Shown: piece by piece, positions 1 through 8,304 of the stretch
How the letters are laid out: the number at the start of each line of letters is the position of its first letter
Position numbering within the stretch: the first letter of the stretch is position 1
Assembly: GCA_001247695.2 (NCBI GenBank)
Contig: LGRX02014032.1
Coordinates: forward strand, 1-17,488
Direction: 5' to 3'
From: Cymbomonas tetramitiformis
Lineage: Eukaryota; Chlorophyta; Pyramimonadophyceae; Pyramimonadales; Pyramimonadaceae
Length of the DNA stretch: 17,488 bases
The notes under the pieces: model-generated
What the model was told of the DNA's origin: nothing
What the model saw: only the letters and a program-made list of their open reading frames with translations
Database searches by the model: none
Position numbers and translations under genes: made by a program

Positions 1-521
1 TAAGTAGCATAGACTGGGCATATACAACGTTAACATCATCATTGACGACCTCAGGAATTCCTTTGACAGGTTTGACAAATGCATATACGGCAACATTACC
101 CACAAGTCCGGTTCCTCATACCGGTGATGTATTTACTTTTAAAAATGATACCGGAGGAACAATAAATGCTGGTGATATTGTTCAATTTGACGACGACTTT
201 ACTAATGTAAATGGTGTAAAAATATATGCAGCTTCGGCAAGTCAATCTAATCAAAATTGTATGCCTATTGGTGTTTGTGTTCAGAATTCAAATACAGGAA
301 ATTCGTGCTTCGTTTGCTCAAAAGGTTTTACAACTTGCAAAGCTATTGATGGAAGTTATGTCAAAGGTCAAATGTTGGGTTGTGCCGCGGGAGGATCAGT
401 CAATTCTTCACAAATTACTACGAATAATGTTGGAATTATCGGTGTTTGTATGGAAAGTAAAGTTATAACAACTTCGGGTTCAGGATTATTGGTTTGGATC
501 AAACCTGATTTTAAATTGTGA
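1..521 (+). CDS. Viral fibre/adhesin-like protein, C-terminal part (cut by window edge)
   Basis: The frame is open from the left edge (first full codon at base 3) to the TGA at 519-521, so the gene starts outside the window. The encoded roughly 170 residues align over their whole length with the C-terminus of the fibre gene ending at 15472. Shared blocks include GDIVQFDDDFTNVNGVKIY, CVQNSNTGNSCFVC, KGFTTCKAIDGSYVKGQM and the exact ending LLVWIKPDFKL; most differences are conservative. By analogy with that gene this is the distal domain of a virion fibre or adhesin. It contains several conserved cysteines (Cys-rich stretch NSNTGNSCFVC..GFTTC). The apparent start near base 42 is a TTG inside the domain, not an initiator. 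The next gene starts 16 bp downstream on the same strand, in the order also found at 13564-16066. It is therefore probably the right end of a second related virus-like element. No disabling mutation is seen in the visible part. Confidence 0.75.
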   Translation, partial: SSIDWAYTTLTSSLTTSGIPLTGLTNAYTATLPTSPVPHTGDVFTFKNDTGGTINAGDIVQFDDDFTNVNGVKIYAASASQSNQNCMPIGVCVQNSNTGNSCFVCSKGFTTCKAIDGSYVKGQMLGCAAGGSVNSSQITTNNVGIIGVCMESKVITTSGSGLLVWIKPDFKL

Positions 522-537
522 TATTATAATATATTAT
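522..537 (+). promoter_or_regulatory. AT-only spacer with TATA-like box
   Basis: The 16-bp spacer between the stop at 521 and the ATG at 538 consists only of A and T (core TATTATAATATATTAT). Very similar boxes lie just upstream of the ATGs at 9728, 11256, 13199, 13564 and 15503. This recurrence supports a virus-type promoter element, though the composition alone would be weak evidence. Confidence 0.45.
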
Positions 538-1560
538 ATGTCTTCTTTTGGAAATGATATTGTTTGTAAAAATATACAATGTAATACGGTAAATGGTCAA
601 ACATACAATCCTGTACAAACTTCTAAATGGACCGAAACAAATAATGTTTTGGAGCCGGCAACTATTGGTGCAAGTGTAAAAGTCAATAGTGATATATTAT
701 TTCAAAATGCAATAGGATTACTTCCTGATACTTCCGTGAATGTAAATAGTATAGTGAATTCAAATGGAAATGGAAATGCAATTATTATATTGGCTAGTGG
801 AGATGATGCAAGTAATGCAAATGAGGTTACTGTTGGCGGCGAAACGTTAAAAGTAAATACAACTTCCGGTTTGTTAGTAAATGGAAATGCAAGGATAAAT
901 GGTGAAATAAACAATACTGCAAATGACAAAACTAACATTGATTTATTTGGAACAAAAGTATCAGGTAATTCATTTATTGGTTTGAATACCGCAGACGTGG
1001 ACATACTAAATGCTGAAACTATATATTTTATAAATTTTCAAAAAAAACCTGATGGTAGTGCAACTCAATTTTTCAGAATTAATATGAAAGGTGATATAAT
1101 AGGTTGCAATGATATTATGGATTGTAATGATATAGGTTGTAAAGATATAGAATGTAGTTCTGTTCAAATTGAAAACAAAATAGATTATTCCAAATGTAAA
1201 AAAGGATTGATTCAAGTTGGTCAAGGAATAAGAATATTAAAATTTGATACATCGTTTATTAATTATTTCAATTTTACATTAAGTCCAACTGACCCTAATG
1301 TAAGTGATGATGATGCTGTTTTTACAAAATTCAAAGTTCAACACAGTGATGCAAATATTAATAACGTTATAGGTACCGAATATATTGTAAGACTTTCAAG
1401 TTTCAATGTAACGGGAACTGATTTTAATATTTTTGCCACTGTTAATGTTCTTGCACCAAATAATTTAGAATTGTATATGACGTCCGGGAATGGTAAAGTA
1501 TTAACGAGTGGTTTACAATTGAGATTTTTAATGGAACTAATTCCTATTGATTTTTCTTGA
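538..1560 (+). CDS. Fibre-like structural protein with SSFGN leader
   Basis: 340 residues, starting at the ATG directly behind a TATA-like spacer and ending in TGA. The N-terminus MSSFGNDIVCKNIQC matches the start of the gene at 15503 (MASFGKDLICKNLQC), and both continue with an xTVNG segment. The C-terminal 120 residues also match that gene (GQGIRIL at about residue 229, then FK-QH-D and the APNNLEL block). The middle, roughly residues 35-220, has no counterpart there and is rich in Asn, Gly, Ser and Ile, with short repeats such as IGCNDIMDCNDIGCKDIEC. This is what an elongated beta-structured shaft or spacer would look like. No signal peptide or membrane segment is visible. I infer a virion surface fibre or spike; the biochemical role is unknown. 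The frame is intact, unlike several genes of the element at 8645-16239. Confidence 0.7.
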   Translation: MSSFGNDIVCKNIQCNTVNGQTYNPVQTSKWTETNNVLEPATIGASVKVNSDILFQNAIGLLPDTSVNVNSIVNSNGNGNAIIILASGDDASNANEVTVGGETLKVNTTSGLLVNGNARINGEINNTANDKTNIDLFGTKVSGNSFIGLNTADVDILNAETIYFINFQKKPDGSATQFFRINMKGDIIGCNDIMDCNDIGCKDIECSSVQIENKIDYSKCKKGLIQVGQGIRILKFDTSFINYFNFTLSPTDPNVSDDDAVFTKFKVQHSDANINNVIGTEYIVRLSSFNVTGTDFNIFATVNVLAPNNLELYMTSGNGKVLTSGLQLRFLMELIPIDFS

Positions 1561-1571
1561 TAAATTTCTTC

Positions 1572-1606
1572 GGTTTTTTCAGGGGGACAAAAAAGCAGAA
1601 AAAACC
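1572..1606 (+). terminator. Hairpin just after the 538-1560 gene
   Basis: A perfect 9-bp inverted repeat, GGTTTTTTC (1572-1580) and GAAAAAACC (1598-1606), with a 17-nt loop, starts 12 bp after the stop codon. Some large DNA viruses of protists use palindromes to define mRNA 3' ends, so a transcription-end signal is plausible but unproven. Confidence 0.35.
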
Positions 1607-1614
1607 TACATATG

Positions 1615-1880
1615 AATTTATTGTACATTTCTTAAAAGACTCTTTTATTTTGAAAAGACTTTTATTGTATGTGTATTGTAATATGTATTTGTATATTGTA
1701 AAACATATTTTTACTTATTGTAAATTTATTGTACATTTCTTAAAAGACTCTTTTATTTTCAAAAGACTTTTTTATAATAAGTGAATGTTTGTATTGTTTG
1801 AATGATATATTTTTACTTATATAAATTTATTGTACATTTCTTAAAAGACTCTTTTATTTTGAAAAGACTTTTTTTATAAT
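1615..1880. repeat. Three tandem copies of a ~105-bp AT-rich unit
   Basis: The segment AATTTATTGTACATTTCTTA followed by AAAGACTCTTTTATTTT and AAAGACTTTT occurs at 1615, 1723 and 1824, so the spacing is 108 then 101 bp. No protein-like frame is seen. The repeats lie directly downstream of the virus-like gene block and may belong to its terminal region. Confidence 0.8.
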
Positions 1881-2079
1881 ATGTAAATGATCATAAAATA
1901 ACTTAAGAACAATTTATAATATATATATGTAATAATATACATCATTTATATAATTTATTTAAGAACTTATTTAAATTTATTTTAGAACTTATTTAAATCG
2001 TATTTTGTTACACATTTATTTACGTAATTTATTTATCATTTATTACGTAATTATTTATTGTATATTTATTGTATATTTC
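1881..2079. other. AT-rich spacer without genes
   Basis: Low-complexity AT-rich DNA. A 16-17-bp motif (AGAACTTATTTAAAT) occurs twice near 1961-1998, and TTACGTAAT-type palindromes lie near 2030-2052. No coding frame, RNA gene or promoter can be supported here. Confidence 0.5.
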
Positions 2080-2165
2080 CTTGTCATTTTACTTGTCATT
2101 TTCTTGTCATTTTACTTGTCATTTTTCTTGTCATTTACTTGTCATTTTTCTTGTCATTTCCTTGT
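2080..2165. repeat. Short tandem repeat of CTTGTCATTTT(A/T)
   Basis: Seven copies plus a partial copy of an 11-12-bp unit CTTGTCATTTT with one-base length variation. It is followed by short TGACATA/CATAGGGTT repeats up to about 2230. It sits at the transition from the AT-rich block to DNA of ordinary composition. Confidence 0.85.
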
Positions 2166-2308
2166 ATGACTTATGGCATATATGACATAGGGTTATGACA
2201 TATGTCATAGGGTTTTCATAGGGTTTTTATAGTGATAAAAAAGCGTATCCTATAGTCGGTTCCTTACTACTGACAATCTGAGCTAGCGGGGATTGCTGCG
2301 CTCGCCCA

Positions 2309-2554
2309 TTATCGCGCAACGGCGCAAACCAAGTCCGCATCTGTACTGACCTCGTAATGTATTTTGAGCTTTTCATTGACATTGTAATAAGTTGACGCAA
2401 CAATATGGTTAACGTCGCTAAACTCGGACTGCATCACGCGGCAAACAACGTCGAATCGATGCGGCGTCTCTGCCGGGATTTGTTGCAGTGCCCGGATGAA
2501 CCGATCAAATTGTGCTAGCGACAAAGGATACATTATGCAGTTCGCATCACTCAT
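2309..2554 (-). CDS. Small unrecognised protein (81 aa)
   Basis: A minus-strand frame from ATG (2554-2552) to TAA (2311-2309). The start is MSDANCIMYPLSLAQFDRF; it continues with a mixed alpha/beta-like sequence and no low-complexity character. Codon composition is balanced and differs from the AT-rich genes to the left. On the minus strand a TATATA box lies about 27-35 nt upstream of the ATG (plus-strand 2581-2589), which suits a short leader. No family is recognised and no membrane segment or signal peptide is seen. It could be a small host gene, an exon, or cargo of a neighbouring element. The main evidence is the protein-like composition plus the TATA box, so the call is moderate. Confidence 0.4.
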   Translation of the reverse strand: MSDANCIMYPLSLAQFDRFIRALQQIPAETPHRFDVVCRVMQSEFSDVNHIVASTYYNVNEKLKIHYEVSTDADLVCAVAR

Positions 2555-2592
2555 GGTTGCGGCACACTGTCCTAACTACTGTATATATCGGC

Positions 2593-2864
2593 ACCAGCGC
2601 GCCTAAAAAGTTTTGGCACAGGCGCGCCTTTGCAACGAATTATTGGCATGTTGGACGAGTGAACGTCTGTTAGCCGTTTTCATCACGATTTCTGAAAATT
2701 TCATGAAGATTTGTATCTACTATAGTGTCAGATAATCATAATACTGATTGAATAAATGAATACTGCTTACCTCTGCTCCTTATGATTTGGAACCTGGCCA
2801 AATTACCTTACCTTACTACCTCTGACCTTTACAATCTTGGCATGAAGTGAGCTACCGATTATGA
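2593..2864. other. Intergenic stretch, nothing recognised
   Basis: Mixed-composition DNA with two GCGCGCC sites flanking a short A/T tract (about 2597-2626). I see no ORF of note, tRNA, or inverted repeat that would bound an element. Confidence 0.4.
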
Positions 2865-3587
2865 GTTCGAATTTATCCGAATTTGTTTGGATTTATTCGA
2901 ATTTAACAATTTATCCGAATTTATTCGAATTTGTTCGAATTTATTCGAATTTATTCGAGTTTATTCGAATTTATTCGAATAAATTTAAATATATCCGAAT
3001 TTGTTCGAATTTATTCGAATTTATTCGAGTTTATTCGAATTTATCCGAATTTATTCGAATTAATCCGAATTTATTTAAATTTATTCGAATTATTCGGAAT
3101 TTATTCAATTTGATTCGGATTGATTTTATTCGAATTTATCCGATTTTATTCGAATTAATCTGAATTTATTCGATTTTTTCGAATTAATCCGAATTTATTA
3201 CAATTTATTTTAATTAATTCCGAATTTATTCGAAGTTATTGCAATTAATCCGAATTCATTCGAATTTAGTCCAATTAATCCGAATTTATTCGAACTAATA
3301 CCAATTAATCCGAATTTATTCCAGTTCATTCCAATTAATCCGAATTTATTCCAATTTATTCCAATTAATCCGAATTTATTCGAGTTTATTGCAAATAACA
3401 AAAATTTATTCCAATTAATCCGAATTTGTTCCAATTTATTCCAATTAATCCGAATATATTCGAATTTATTCAAATTAGTCCAAATTTATTGCAGTTTATT
3501 GCGATTAATCCGAATTTATTCCAATTTATTCCAGTTAATCAGAATTCATTCGAGTTTATTGCAATTAATCCGAATTTATTATTCATT
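2865..3587. repeat. AT-rich satellite: 10-bp unit evolving into a 30-bp unit
   Basis: The first part (to about 3180) is a run of the 10-bp unit CGAATTTATT with point variants. From about 3183 the pattern becomes a 30-bp higher-order unit in which AATTAATCCG recurs at 3243, 3273, 3303, 3333, 3363, then 3413, 3443 and further degenerate copies to 3563. Because 30 is divisible by three, several reading frames on both strands stay open and give artefactual proteins of the type NLFEFIRIYS; none is a gene. Confidence 0.9.
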
Positions 3588-3619
3588 TTCGCGCGTGCGC
3601 TGGGAGTGTGGTAAGAAAA

Positions 3620-3973
3620 CTTGCAATGTGGAAGGAAAATGACATATGCGCGCGCGGAAATCCTGCGTGGTATGGATGAATGAAAACTGGCGTGGAAACT
3701 GGGACGATGACATATTTCCACCGCGGAAATGGAGGGTGCAGGAAAGAAAACTGCTGGTATGACGATGACATATTTCCGCGCGGGAAATCAGAAGTGTGGA
3801 AGAAAATTGGTGGTATGACGATGACATATTTCCCGCGCGCGGAAATCGGGGTGGGAAGAAAACTTGATGCAGTATGACGATGACATGGCCGCGCGCGCGC
3901 ACGAGAAATCTGCGCGCGCGGGAACCGGGGGTGGCGTGGGGAAGAACTTGGTGGTATGACGATGACATATTTC
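3620..3973. repeat. GC-rich ~57-bp tandem repeat with palindromic cores
   Basis: Imperfect units built from GACGATGACATATTTCC, a CG-alternating core and GGAAAT, then a G-rich tail and GAAAACT. GACGATGACA begins at 3703, 3761, 3817, 3876 and 3958 (spacings 58, 56, 59, 82). Each core has ATTTCC/GGAAAT dyad symmetry around CGCGCG. The last unit runs directly into the left LTR at 3974, so the retroelement inserted in, or arose beside, this array. Confidence 0.85.
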
Positions 3974-4159
3974 CGTGAGATATATAGCTACGACTATATA
4001 TTGTGTTACGGTCAGAATGCTTTCACTTTCGGTTTGCAAGAGTGTAGATAAAACATAAGTTAGTAGTCTCGGCTTTATGCCGGAAACCCTAAACCTGTGA
4101 CACCCGTACTGTACGGAGTACTAGTACAGATAACAGGAAGTGACACACGGTGTGTCACA
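3974..4159 (-). repeat. Left LTR (3' LTR of minus-strand retroelement)
   Basis: A 186-bp segment repeated in direct orientation at 17298-17480, differing only by a 3-bp indel and about three substitutions. Read on the minus strand it begins TGTGACACACCG and the right copy ends TATCACA, i.e. TG...CA ends with a 5-bp inverted repeat TGTGA/TCACA, as expected of an LTR. Here the outermost base is mutated (CACG). Internal features are the 19-bp palindrome GTGACACACCGTGTGTCAC at its U3 edge, a CGGC/GCCG hairpin, and TATATAT near the U5 edge. Both copies also share TCCAGCA beyond base 4159, so the true LTR may be about 7 bp longer. Confidence 0.8.
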
Positions 4160-4166
4160 TCCAGCA

Positions 4167-4417
4167 CACCACCCTGGACTATTACGGAGGAAGAGTTAGG
4201 GTGGAGCAGGGTTGTTGCAGTCTGAAAACACACCATCTCAAGCGGTGGAAACAATTCTAGAGGGGGCCTGTGCTCTTGGCCAGGGCGGTCCCAAATCTCT
4301 AGCTACAGTAGCTGTGCACACAGGTAGGCATCTTGGCCCAATACTGATCGGAAAAATAATTAATTTAGATTAAGTTTCCATAATTTTAGATTAACCCATT
4401 TTCATGTTGATTTTAGA
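4167..4417. other. Retroelement internal DNA before the 3' LTR, no gene
   Basis: Contains three copies of a TTTAGATTAA motif (near 4364-4431) and a G-rich stretch next to the LTR. On the minus strand, GGGTGGTGTGCTGGA directly precedes the LTR start TGTGAC and is a weak polypurine-tract candidate. Confidence 0.35.
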
Positions 4418-4903
4418 TTAAGTTTTCTTGATCGTACGGCCACAGACCGGCCATAGGGGGTTGATATGTTCCCTGGGGGGGGTGGAGGGTTGGTCCGTAG
4501 CCTCCCTTTTTCTGAGAGACGCTTTGCTCTTGTCCCTGTCTTTGAGCTCTTTCCTAACTTTCCGCAGCTTGCCAACCGGAACAAAGACATAGTTGTTGTT
4601 CCTCCCCGCAAAATTCCTGCGGAGGGAGATCCTCCCTTCGGTGCCGTTGACATAGAAGAGACTACCCCCGTCCATTGCCTCTTTCCAGTACCACTTCTCC
4701 CTCTTGTACATCCAGGGTGTGTTCTTCCTTTGGTTTCTCCAAATCCAAACTTCTGGGTCGTGGTGTGAGTCCACGATCCCCCCTGAGGTAGAGTCGGTTC
4801 GTTGCGCTCGTGTTGTTCTAATTCGAATCTCGCGGTAGGTAATAACCATAATTCCTATCGTCACGAGGCATGCAACGATGGGCAATGCGGGCTGCTGGTT
4901 CAT
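4418..4903 (-). CDS. Putative membrane protein, unrecognised (C-terminal part of a 632-codon open frame)
   Basis: The minus-strand frame is open from 6316 to the stop at 4420-4418. Its first 220 codons or so come from a 147-bp repeat, so I favour the internal ATG at 4903-4901 (MNQQPALPIVACLV). From there the product is about 161 residues. A hydrophobic segment (LPIVACLVTIGIMVITY, residues 7-23) looks membrane-spanning. It is followed by a basic and aromatic region (WIWRNQRKNTPWMYKREKWY), a Gly/Asn segment (FYVNGTEGRISLRRNF) faintly like a WW domain, and a Lys/Arg/Glu-rich tail. GC-ending codons dominate, which supports real coding. It lies on the Gag strand where pol or env would be. The function is unknown and an env-like role is only speculation. 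Confidence 0.35.
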   Translation of the reverse strand: MNQQPALPIVACLVTIGIMVITYREIRIRTTRAQRTDSTSGGIVDSHHDPEVWIWRNQRKNTPWMYKREKWYWKEAMDGGSLFYVNGTEGRISLRRNFAGRNNNYVFVPVGKLRKVRKELKDRDKSKASLRKREATDQPSTPPREHINPLWPVCGRTIKKT

Positions 4904-5687
4904 TATGGGTTCAAGGTGTCCCGGAAGCATGAGACTCGGTGACAAGAAATGCAACATTCTGCCAAATTTTGTGAACCCGCTTCTCTCCGGGTGGTCACCC
5001 TCTGTTATCAGGTTGGGGGTGTGATTGTGAGAGGCTGTTAATATGGACGAGCAATAGGTTTTATTACTCTGCAAGTATCGTTCATTTGTCCTATTGCTAC
5101 TGCGGCGCTCTGGCCTGCTTCTGCCGGGAGGTGTCGTCTTGTGTCCCCTCCAGGCTGTGCCTCCACGAAGTGCGCACGCCTGTCGGCACTCGGCATTGTC
5201 GGTTGCCCTTGTCCGGTGCCGGTCCTCAGCCCACCGTCTCCCTTCATACCCTGTGTGCCTGATCTCTGAGCTCGTCGATAAGCAATTTAATTCACTGTAT
5301 GGCTGACAGTGTTCAATCCACTGCGCTCGAAAAACACTGCCCTGCGCGGGGCTAATCGTCTCACCCAAAAGGGCAATCTTATGTGTGCTTGCGTTCGCGA
5401 TTAATATTCCGAGCGGCTGTTTGCTACGGCCTTGGCGCCCGTTGTGGAGCCTGCGCATGTAGTAACGGCGGTTCCGGCCCAAGTGCCAGGGGGTCATAAC
5501 AATCATTAGCTCGCTGAATACAGCGTCGGCTTTGCTGATTACAGTGAAGTGTATGCTGCTTATAACCTCAGGTGTGCCGGTCACCGCTTTCCGTTTGTTG
5601 TTTATTACAACTGTGTGAATAAAACAAATATTGCCCTCCAAAGAGTATTGCAAGGTTCGCGGTGCCACCTCAAGTTTCGGACACCAG

Positions 5688-6275
5688 CTGTTATCAGCAT
5701 TTGCGTGTGAGCACAATATTTGTGTCACCGCCTTCCCCGTATCCAGGGGGCGTGATCTATTATGCACAGTTTTTGTGTGTGGGGTCCCATCCCAGTGCTG
5801 AAGTGGTGTGGCAGGGTGAGTGCCCAAGGGTTTGCTGTTATCAGCTTCTGCGTGTGAGCACAATATTTGTGTCACCGCCTTCCCTATGTCCGAGGGGTGC
5901 GGTCTATTATGCACAGCTTTTGTGTGTGGGGTCCAGTCCCAGTGCTGGAAAGGTGTGGCAGGATAGGCGCACAAAGGTCTGCTGTTCTCAGCTTCTGCGT
6001 GTGAGCACGATATTTGTGCCACCGCCTTCCCTATATCCGGGGGGTGTGGTGTATAATGCACCGCTTTCGTTTGTGAGGTCCAGTCCCAATGCTGGAGTGG
6101 TGTGGCAGGATGAGCGCACGAGTGCCTACTGTTATCAACTTTTGCAAGTGAGCACAATATTTGTGTCACCGCCTTCCCCAGGTCCGGGGGGTGTGGCCTA
6201 CGGTGCACGGTTGTTGTGTGTGGGGTCCAATCCCAGTGCTGGAAAGGTGTGGCAGGATGAGCGCACAGGGGTTTG
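5688..6275. repeat. Four tandem copies of a 147-bp unit
   Basis: CTGTT(A/C)TCAGC starts at 5688, 5835, 5982 and 6129, with a fifth start (CTGTTGTCAGC) at 6276: exactly 147 bp each time. Each unit is a dimer. The first half (about 72 bp, CAGCTTCTGCGTGTGAGCAC...) matches the 72-bp monomer of the next array, and the second half (about 75 bp, CAGCTTTTGTGTGTGGGGTC...) is diverged. Since 147 is divisible by three, open frames persist on both strands. I regard the 5662-6489 plus-strand frame and the N-terminal half of the minus-strand frame as products of the repeat. Confidence 0.9.
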
Positions 6276-6700
6276 CTGTTGTCAGCTTTTGCGTGTGAGC
6301 ACAATATATGTGTCACCGCCTTCCGGGGGATGTGGTCTGATGTTCACAGCTTTTGCGAGTGAGCACGTAACCCGTGTCACCGCCTTCCCGTTACCCGGGG
6401 GATGTGGTCTGCTGTTCACAGCTTTTGCGAGTGAGCACGTAACCCGTGTCACCGCCTTCCCGCTACAGCTTTTGCGAGTGAGCACGTAACCCGTGTCACC
6501 GCCTTCCCGCTACTGGGGGATGTGGTCTGCTGTTCACAGCTTTTGCGAGTGAGCACGTACCCCGTGTCACCGCCTTCCCGTCACCCGGGGGATATGGTCT
6601 GCTGTTCACAGCTTTTGCGAGTGAGCACGTACCCCGTGTCACCGCCTCCCCGTAACCCGGGGGATGTGGTCTGCTGTTCACAGCTTTTGCAGGTGAGCAA
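6276..6700. repeat. 72-bp tandem repeat (monomer of the 147-bp array)
   Basis: GTGAGCACGTA within a conserved context CAGCTTTTGCGAGTGAGC recurs with starts near 6293, 6357, 6429, 6476, 6547, 6619 and 6691 (mostly 71-72 bp; one short 47-bp copy). Units carry GTGTCACCGCCTTCCCG and CCGGGGGATGTGGTCTG. The copies are nearly identical, so this side of the array is younger than the 147-bp side. Confidence 0.9.
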
Positions 6701-8304
6701 GGGTTACGGATATAATATAAATGAAAGGTCTTCAAAAAGATGTTACGAAAACCAACAAGCAAAAATGTCTCCCAAGCAGGCGAAAGGGGAAAGGTTTGAG
6801 CTACCTCTCGAGGAGCCCTCTGGCTTGCTCTATCAAGGTCTATGAGTTTCCATGGCTTGGCCCGGAGACCCCATGATGCAGCACAGCCACCTTCACGGCC
6901 CAGACGGCCTCCCGGGCAGCGTGCTGCCCCGTCCTGCGATGTGGCGAGGGTGTGGTGCTCCTCATTGGCCGCGTAGGCACATAGGGAAGCAAGCCAGCCG
7001 CCAAGAAATGAGCTGGTCGCCGGGCGGCGTAATGCCCCCACGCAGCATCGCTCAACCCCTGCGCACTGAGGGGCACGATGTGTAAGACCTCGGTGCGTCC
7101 ACTCGGACCGTCGCTCCAAAAAAAATGCCGAACTCAGTCCGCTTTCCCTTTCAGGGATGGGATGCCGACTCCCGTCGGAGTTCTGGGCTCCAGCGACCTG
7201 CGAAGCAAAACAGCCGTCGCCGTGGACTTTGGGGAGGCTTGGGGCGCCGCCAACGAACAGCCGGATGTCCGTGAGGGGTGCACTTCCCGCACGCAGGATG
7301 CACGAAAAGCTGCGGGCCGCGTGTTCCTTCCCCCCCCCCTCAACGATGACGACCCTGCCACTGCCAGAGGTCGATGCGACCCTTGGAGAATCAAACAAGA
7401 TGCCGCAAGATGGGGCAGTCTCCGAGCGGCGCACTATTCCCTCAACGTCGCCACAAGCCTCCTCCGTCCAGCACTTCTGTGCCAGGCCCTCGTTAGTCAA
7501 GTCGGGCCGCGGCCCCCAGAGAGATGCACAGCTCAGTCCGCCTAACCACGCAGGGTCAAAGAGGTAGTTTCCTCTCGGCGCAGCTGTGGGAGCACCGTCG
7601 CAAAATGAGCAACTGAGAGGCTTCCAGTGCTTTGTGGCGAGCGCCGCGGAAACCTGCGAAAAGCCGTGAGCCCCATACCACGACCCAGCGATGCCAGTGC
7701 TGCAGCGGCTTGGGGTCGCAGGGGCTTGTGAAAAAAGGGAAGCGGCTCCACAGAATGGGCCGGCGAGTATCACCCTGTCTCTCAACTCAGTGACAAGAGG
7801 CCCACAGAGACTGGTGATCAGCGACCCTTCAACCTGTGAAGAGCTTTGGGCATTGTCCCACAACCCAGCGATGGCAGCTCCATAACAATGAAGGGTCGCA
7901 GGGAATCGTAGAAAGAAAAGGGCAGCGCAACAGGATGGGCCGGTATACTCGCTGCCGAAGCACTTACTCCCCGGAGGTCTACCCGTGACGTCTGACGACC
8001 AGCGCTTTCCTCGGGGTCCTTTCCTGCGGTTTCCCAATGCGCACCAGGAAGAGGAAGTTAGCAATTCTGAAATTTCAGCGCGAGTCGTTGACAGGAGACA
8101 GGAAAGCAGGTGAAATTCCCCTGCATACAGGGGCTCCAAGTCAGGCAGATGGGGAAAAGGAGTGAGAACGCCGCTGTTGATGCTGTGGGTGTCCCCCAGG
8201 CATGGCTGAGCCGAGCGTGTTCGTGGGCATGTTTCCTGCACTCCTGTTAACAAAAAAGTTACTAATATCTGCCTAAAATATTTTAAATAACATCTAAAAG
8301 GCAT
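6496..8304 (-). CDS. Long open frame of unknown status (602 codons) in GC-rich DNA
   Basis: An uninterrupted minus-strand frame begins 15 bp after the end of the Gag-like gene (8319), at ATG 8304, and ends inside the 72-bp repeat array. The translation is rich in Ala, Gly, Ser, Cys and Arg and shows two related blocks of about 60 residues (AALFFLRFPATLHCYGAAIAG and a diverged second copy). These blocks come from a 180-bp DNA repeat. The last 70 residues are encoded by the 72-bp array. No reverse transcriptase, integrase or protease motif is present and no family is recognised. A stop-free run this long is unlikely by chance in ordinary DNA, but the repeat origin partly explains it, and shorter open frames overlap it on the plus strand. 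I list it so that it is not lost; it may not be a gene. Confidence 0.2.
   Translation of the reverse strand: MPFRCYLKYFRQILVTFLLTGVQETCPRTRSAQPCLGDTHSINSGVLTPFPHLPDLEPLYAGEFHLLSCLLSTTRAEISELLTSSSWCALGNRRKGPRGKRWSSDVTGRPPGSKCFGSEYTGPSCCAALFFLRFPATLHCYGAAIAGLWDNAQSSSQVEGSLITSLCGPLVTELRDRVILAGPFCGAASLFSQAPATPSRCSTGIAGSWYGAHGFSQVSAALATKHWKPLSCSFCDGAPTAAPRGNYLFDPAWLGGLSCASLWGPRPDLTNEGLAQKCWTEEACGDVEGIVRRSETAPSCGILFDSPRVASTSGSGRVVIVEGGGKEHAARSFSCILRAGSAPLTDIRLFVGGAPSLPKVHGDGCFASQVAGAQNSDGSRHPIPERESGLSSAFFLERRSEWTHRGLTHRAPQCAGVERCCVGALRRPATSSFLGGWLASLCAYAANEEHHTLATSQDGAARCPGGRLGREGGCAASWGLRAKPWKLIDLDRASQRAPREVAQTFPLSPAWETFLLVGFRNIFLKTFHLYYIRNPCSPAKAVNSRPHPPGYGEAVTRGTCSLAKAVNSRPYPPGDGKAVTRGTCSLAKAVNSRPHPPVAGRR
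7616..7960. repeat. Diverged 180-bp duplication
   Basis: The block around 7616-7780 recurs at exactly +180 bp (7796-7960). Matching landmarks are AACCTGCGAA/AACCTGTGAA, CGACCCAGCGATG/CAACCCAGCGATG (7681/7861), GGGTCGCAGGG and ATGGGCCGG (7756/7936). The copies are clearly diverged. The period is divisible by three, which keeps the minus-strand frame open. Confidence 0.6.

Noticed and set aside
702..1628. Minus-strand frames within 702-1628
   Set aside because: They lie antisense to the well-supported 538-1560 gene and have no independent support.
2190..2240. Telomeric repeat (CATAGGGTTTT-like)
   Set aside because: Only two or three imperfect copies, not the canonical TTAGGG or TTTAGGG series, and not at a contig end.
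2861..3614. Several open frames of 60-100 codons on both strands (Phe/Ile/Asn-rich)
   Set aside because: Products of the 10/30-bp AT satellite; every frame reads as a simple repeat.
3579..4039. Minus- and plus-strand frames rich in MSSSYHQ-like or TYFPR-like repeats
   Set aside because: Translations of the ~57-bp GC-rich repeat.
5662..6489. 275-codon plus-strand open frame
   Set aside because: Encoded wholly by the 147-bp and 72-bp repeats, whose lengths keep frames open on both strands; the peptide is a repeat of QLLRVSTIFVSPPS-like segments with no protein family.
3620..6710. CRISPR array
   Set aside because: The periodic units have no constant repeat with unique spacers; the entire unit is repeated, and no cas gene is near. 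They are eukaryotic minisatellites.
6840..7885. Overlapping plus- and minus-strand frames of 60-155 codons in GC-rich DNA
   Set aside because: They overlap each other and the longer minus-strand frame and show no recognisable motif; they are expected by-products of GC-rich, repeat-derived DNA.
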